64,000 nt of DNA from Brienomyrus brachyistius (Eukaryota > Chordata > Actinopteri > Osteoglossiformes > Mormyridae). The notes under the pieces were generated by a model. That model did not search any database. It was not told the origin of the DNA and was given only the letters and a program-made list of their open reading frames with translations. Shown here in pieces: positions 61,584-64,000 of the stretch. Where the stretch lies: NCBI RefSeq assembly GCF_023856365.1, contig NC_064548.1:22368461-22432460 (forward strand). Reading direction: 5' to 3'. Made by a program: the position numbers and the translations under genes. Position 1 is the first letter of the stretch. Every line of letters begins with the position of its first letter.

Positions 61584-63361
61584 TATTTTATTATATTAAA
61601 GGCACAACACAAATAGCATTGATTTATGAATTTTTGTTGATGAATGAGGCTTTCGCTATATGTTTGAGCTGCATCAATCTTCCTTTCAAATCTAAATCTC
61701 ATTCCTTTTCCAAATTGGCATCCATTACTGCTGTAAGCAGAAGAACAGGTTAGAGAGGCAAAGGCAACTGAGCGACTGCACTTTTCAGTAATAAAAGAAC
61801 CACATACATTAAAGTGGAGTTCGGCCTTTATGAAGCAGTCAGTTATTTTGGCTAAAGTCTTTTTCTGACGAGAATCAATCTGACGTGGTTCTGCACAAAT
61901 TTGGAAAAAAGAAGATTATTAAAAAGCCATTCAGTAAAATGGTGACCAGCCAGTATTGATTATTACATAGTAAGGATGCATCATATATCTAATGCTTTTC
62001 CTGTTACTCTTCATATTAACAAAGAAAAATAAACAACTTTAATAAGAATACTAATTAATTAAAATCACATTACCCCCATTTAGCACAGAGTGAGTCTCTC
62101 CTATGAAAAAAAAGTGATTTGAAATAAATATCAGGGGCGGCTGTATTTTAGTTACTCGTAACTGTAATGGCTTCATGAGGTCAAAATGCTTGGAACGCAT
62201 TTCCTTGTAATGGCCATCGTATTGAGAATAGTGTTTCCAGCCTACAAATAAACGATGGGCTGTTATGCTGAGGTAACACTTCATTTCCATTAGTCCTGCT
62301 CAGAATCCAGCGGCCAGCATCAGCAATGCGAAAGCCAGCTTTCCCTACGCATTACTTACGGCAGTGGCTAGAGATCAGTCTCTATTTGTGATGTGGGCCT
62401 CTGTGTGGTATAGCTAATAGCGCACTCTCCGACACTGGTGGGTCCCTCCCCTGCAAGCGTTTGATTGGTTCATTATTTATGTTCTGAGCCCGGGTTCTGT
62501 AGCTCTTAAATGGACTTCTTAAATCAGCCGGACGCGATTGTGCGACGGGTGACCAGAGAGAGGGCTGCTTTATCTAGATAAAAACGTGTTTCTTCTCTCC
62601 GCCGAAGAACCCAGAGTTCTTATTCTGTCACAGATTTACTGTAGATAATTGCAATATTGGGCTTAGATCATTGATTCGCGGGCTTGAAACGTGCACCTTG
62701 CTTCCGATGCCACAATGCACGTTTGGCTTTGTGAATCTGAATTATCGAGTTTCAATACTGAGAGAAAGTGCACCCCTTATCATAGAGTTAGCAGAGAGGC
62801 AGTAATTGTACTTCCATGCCAAGCTATAGTCTAAGTTAAATAAGTCTTACAGCGGAGTTTTAGTTGCATTAATCATGTATTAACTGTATATTAATTCTGT
62901 CGTGCATATAACTACAGTGTGATGTGTATATATGCTGTGGAAATAATTTAAAAATAAATAATCTTGGTTGTTATAGAGATGGTACATCAACAACAACAGA
63001 TGGAGGAAAAGAATAAAAAAATATATAAGTTTAAAGGCATTAATGAGAGATAATGTGTGAAAATGTGGCATCTCATTCTGGGGAAAGTCTGGGGACTTTC
63101 TCTGCTGGGATAAACTGCTGGCTCAGTCTGTGGATTTGTTCTCATTTTGCTGATAAATACCTTTTTCTTGAGTTTCTAATTTTTATTTCCACAATTTATA
63201 TGGTCCCATATATATTGTAGCCGCCCGAAAATAATGATTGTAGTAGATGCAGTCTGGCTAATAGACAAACTGATGAGTCGCTCGCTAATGGGATCCATGG
63301 CACATTATATTGAGTCTTGTACTGGTAACTCAGTGCTGATCATGATAATCTGTGTGAATGT

Positions 63362-63383
63362 GAGTGTGTGTGTGTGTGTGTGG
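63362..63383. repeat. (GT)n microsatellite followed by G-rich tract
   Basis: About ten GT units are followed by G-rich DNA to 63410. Confidence 0.9.
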
Positions 63384-64000
63384 GGTGGGGGCAGGGAAGG
63401 GGGGGTGTAGGCACCTGCATTCTCAGGAGGAGAGTCAGCTGGCTGGGTTTATTCCTATCGATTTGCTCCGTCTGTTCACCTCAGTGATTTGTCTGTATTG
63501 ATGTTTTTTTTTCCTCTCACCCCAAGTAACCCGGATTAAACCGGAGATGCCGGACCCAAGGTCCTTAACTCCCACCCGTCTGTTTCCTTTCCTCTTTGTC
63601 CTTGAAACATCAGTCCCCGTGTTTGACTTAATTCTTCCCCTTTCTTTTGTGCTGTGTTGATTCCGTCTCCCAATCCCTGCCCATCCCTGAAAGGAAAAAC
63701 TTCCAAAAGAAAGCTGCTGATTGCTGATCGCTGATAAGGCCTTGTTTGACCCAAGCTGGTCCAGTTCATTAATTAGCGCCACACATAATCTCTGACTGGA
63801 GGGCATGTGTGCTGGCCTCCGCTCTCCCCTGGGCAGCAGGACGTGGCCCTTGAGGAAAGCTACAGAGATCTTTCAGCCGTGTCTGTAATGCTCCTCAGGA
63901 CTTTCCGACCCCGAGCTCCCCACTTAATATTAATAATGAGCTGTAATACATTTCCTTGCTAAGCTTATTTTCTTTACGTAGGATTTACTTACACTACCAA

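Larger units (their letters stand above)
60708..64000. other. Gene-free AT-rich DNA to window end
   Basis: Apart from the (TA)n and (GT)n arrays nothing is recognised. A GC-richer patch at 62430-62620 has a CCAAT-type GATTGG box but no clear transcript. Confidence 0.45.

Overview
This is vertebrate, almost certainly teleost fish, nuclear DNA. It is AT-rich and intron-bearing, dense in microsatellites, and full of repeat families typical of fish: V-SINE/Mermaid-like tRNA SINEs ending in (ATGG)n, 5S-rRNA-derived SINEs, Tc1-like transposons, hAT-type MITEs, a non-LTR retrotransposon and a small LTR retrotransposon. The species cannot be fixed from sequence alone.

Only one convincing complete protein gene is present. 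It is an eight-exon zona pellucida sperm-binding protein 3 (ZP3) gene at 18646-20501 on the plus strand, coding for 443 residues. It has a TATA box, an E-box, a signal peptide, twelve cysteines, consensus GT-AG introns and a polyadenylation signal. Its first exon carries five nearly identical 36-bp units (12 residues each). About 2.5 kb upstream (15886-16468) lies a broken partial duplicate. It keeps the upstream flank, part of exon 1 and intron 1, but has lost the TATA box, start codon, signal peptide and exons 2-8. A possible LTR insert and a 5S-type SINE sit between the two copies.

The rest is intergenic DNA filled by mobile elements. From left to right: SINE fragments and a hAT MITE (5-7 kb), a TA-flanked DNA transposon (9.6-10.8 kb), small MITEs and an LTR-like block (11.6-12.2 kb), a perfect 99-bp tandem duplication (13.1 kb), a deleted Tc1 copy (13.6 kb), 5S-SINEs (14.9 and 16.7 kb), a Tc1 transposase relic (22.4 kb), tRNA SINEs (24.5 and 25.2 kb), a MITE (29.5 kb), dispersed repeats (32.5 and 36.7 kb), a 5'-truncated LINE (38.7-40.1 kb), a structurally complete 2.4-kb LTR element (40.5-42.9 kb), more SINEs (44.8, 49.5, 58.2, 60.4 kb), a solo LTR (47.2 kb) and a second Tc1-like relic carrying a nested SINE (57.3-58.8 kb).

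The most unusual item is the 2.4-kb LTR element. Its two LTRs, 5-bp target duplication and polypurine tract are intact. Its putative primer-binding site is complementary to an internal stretch of its own LTR, which suggests Tf1/sushi-type self-priming. It encodes no reverse transcriptase, only a proline/alanine-rich frame with two stop codons.
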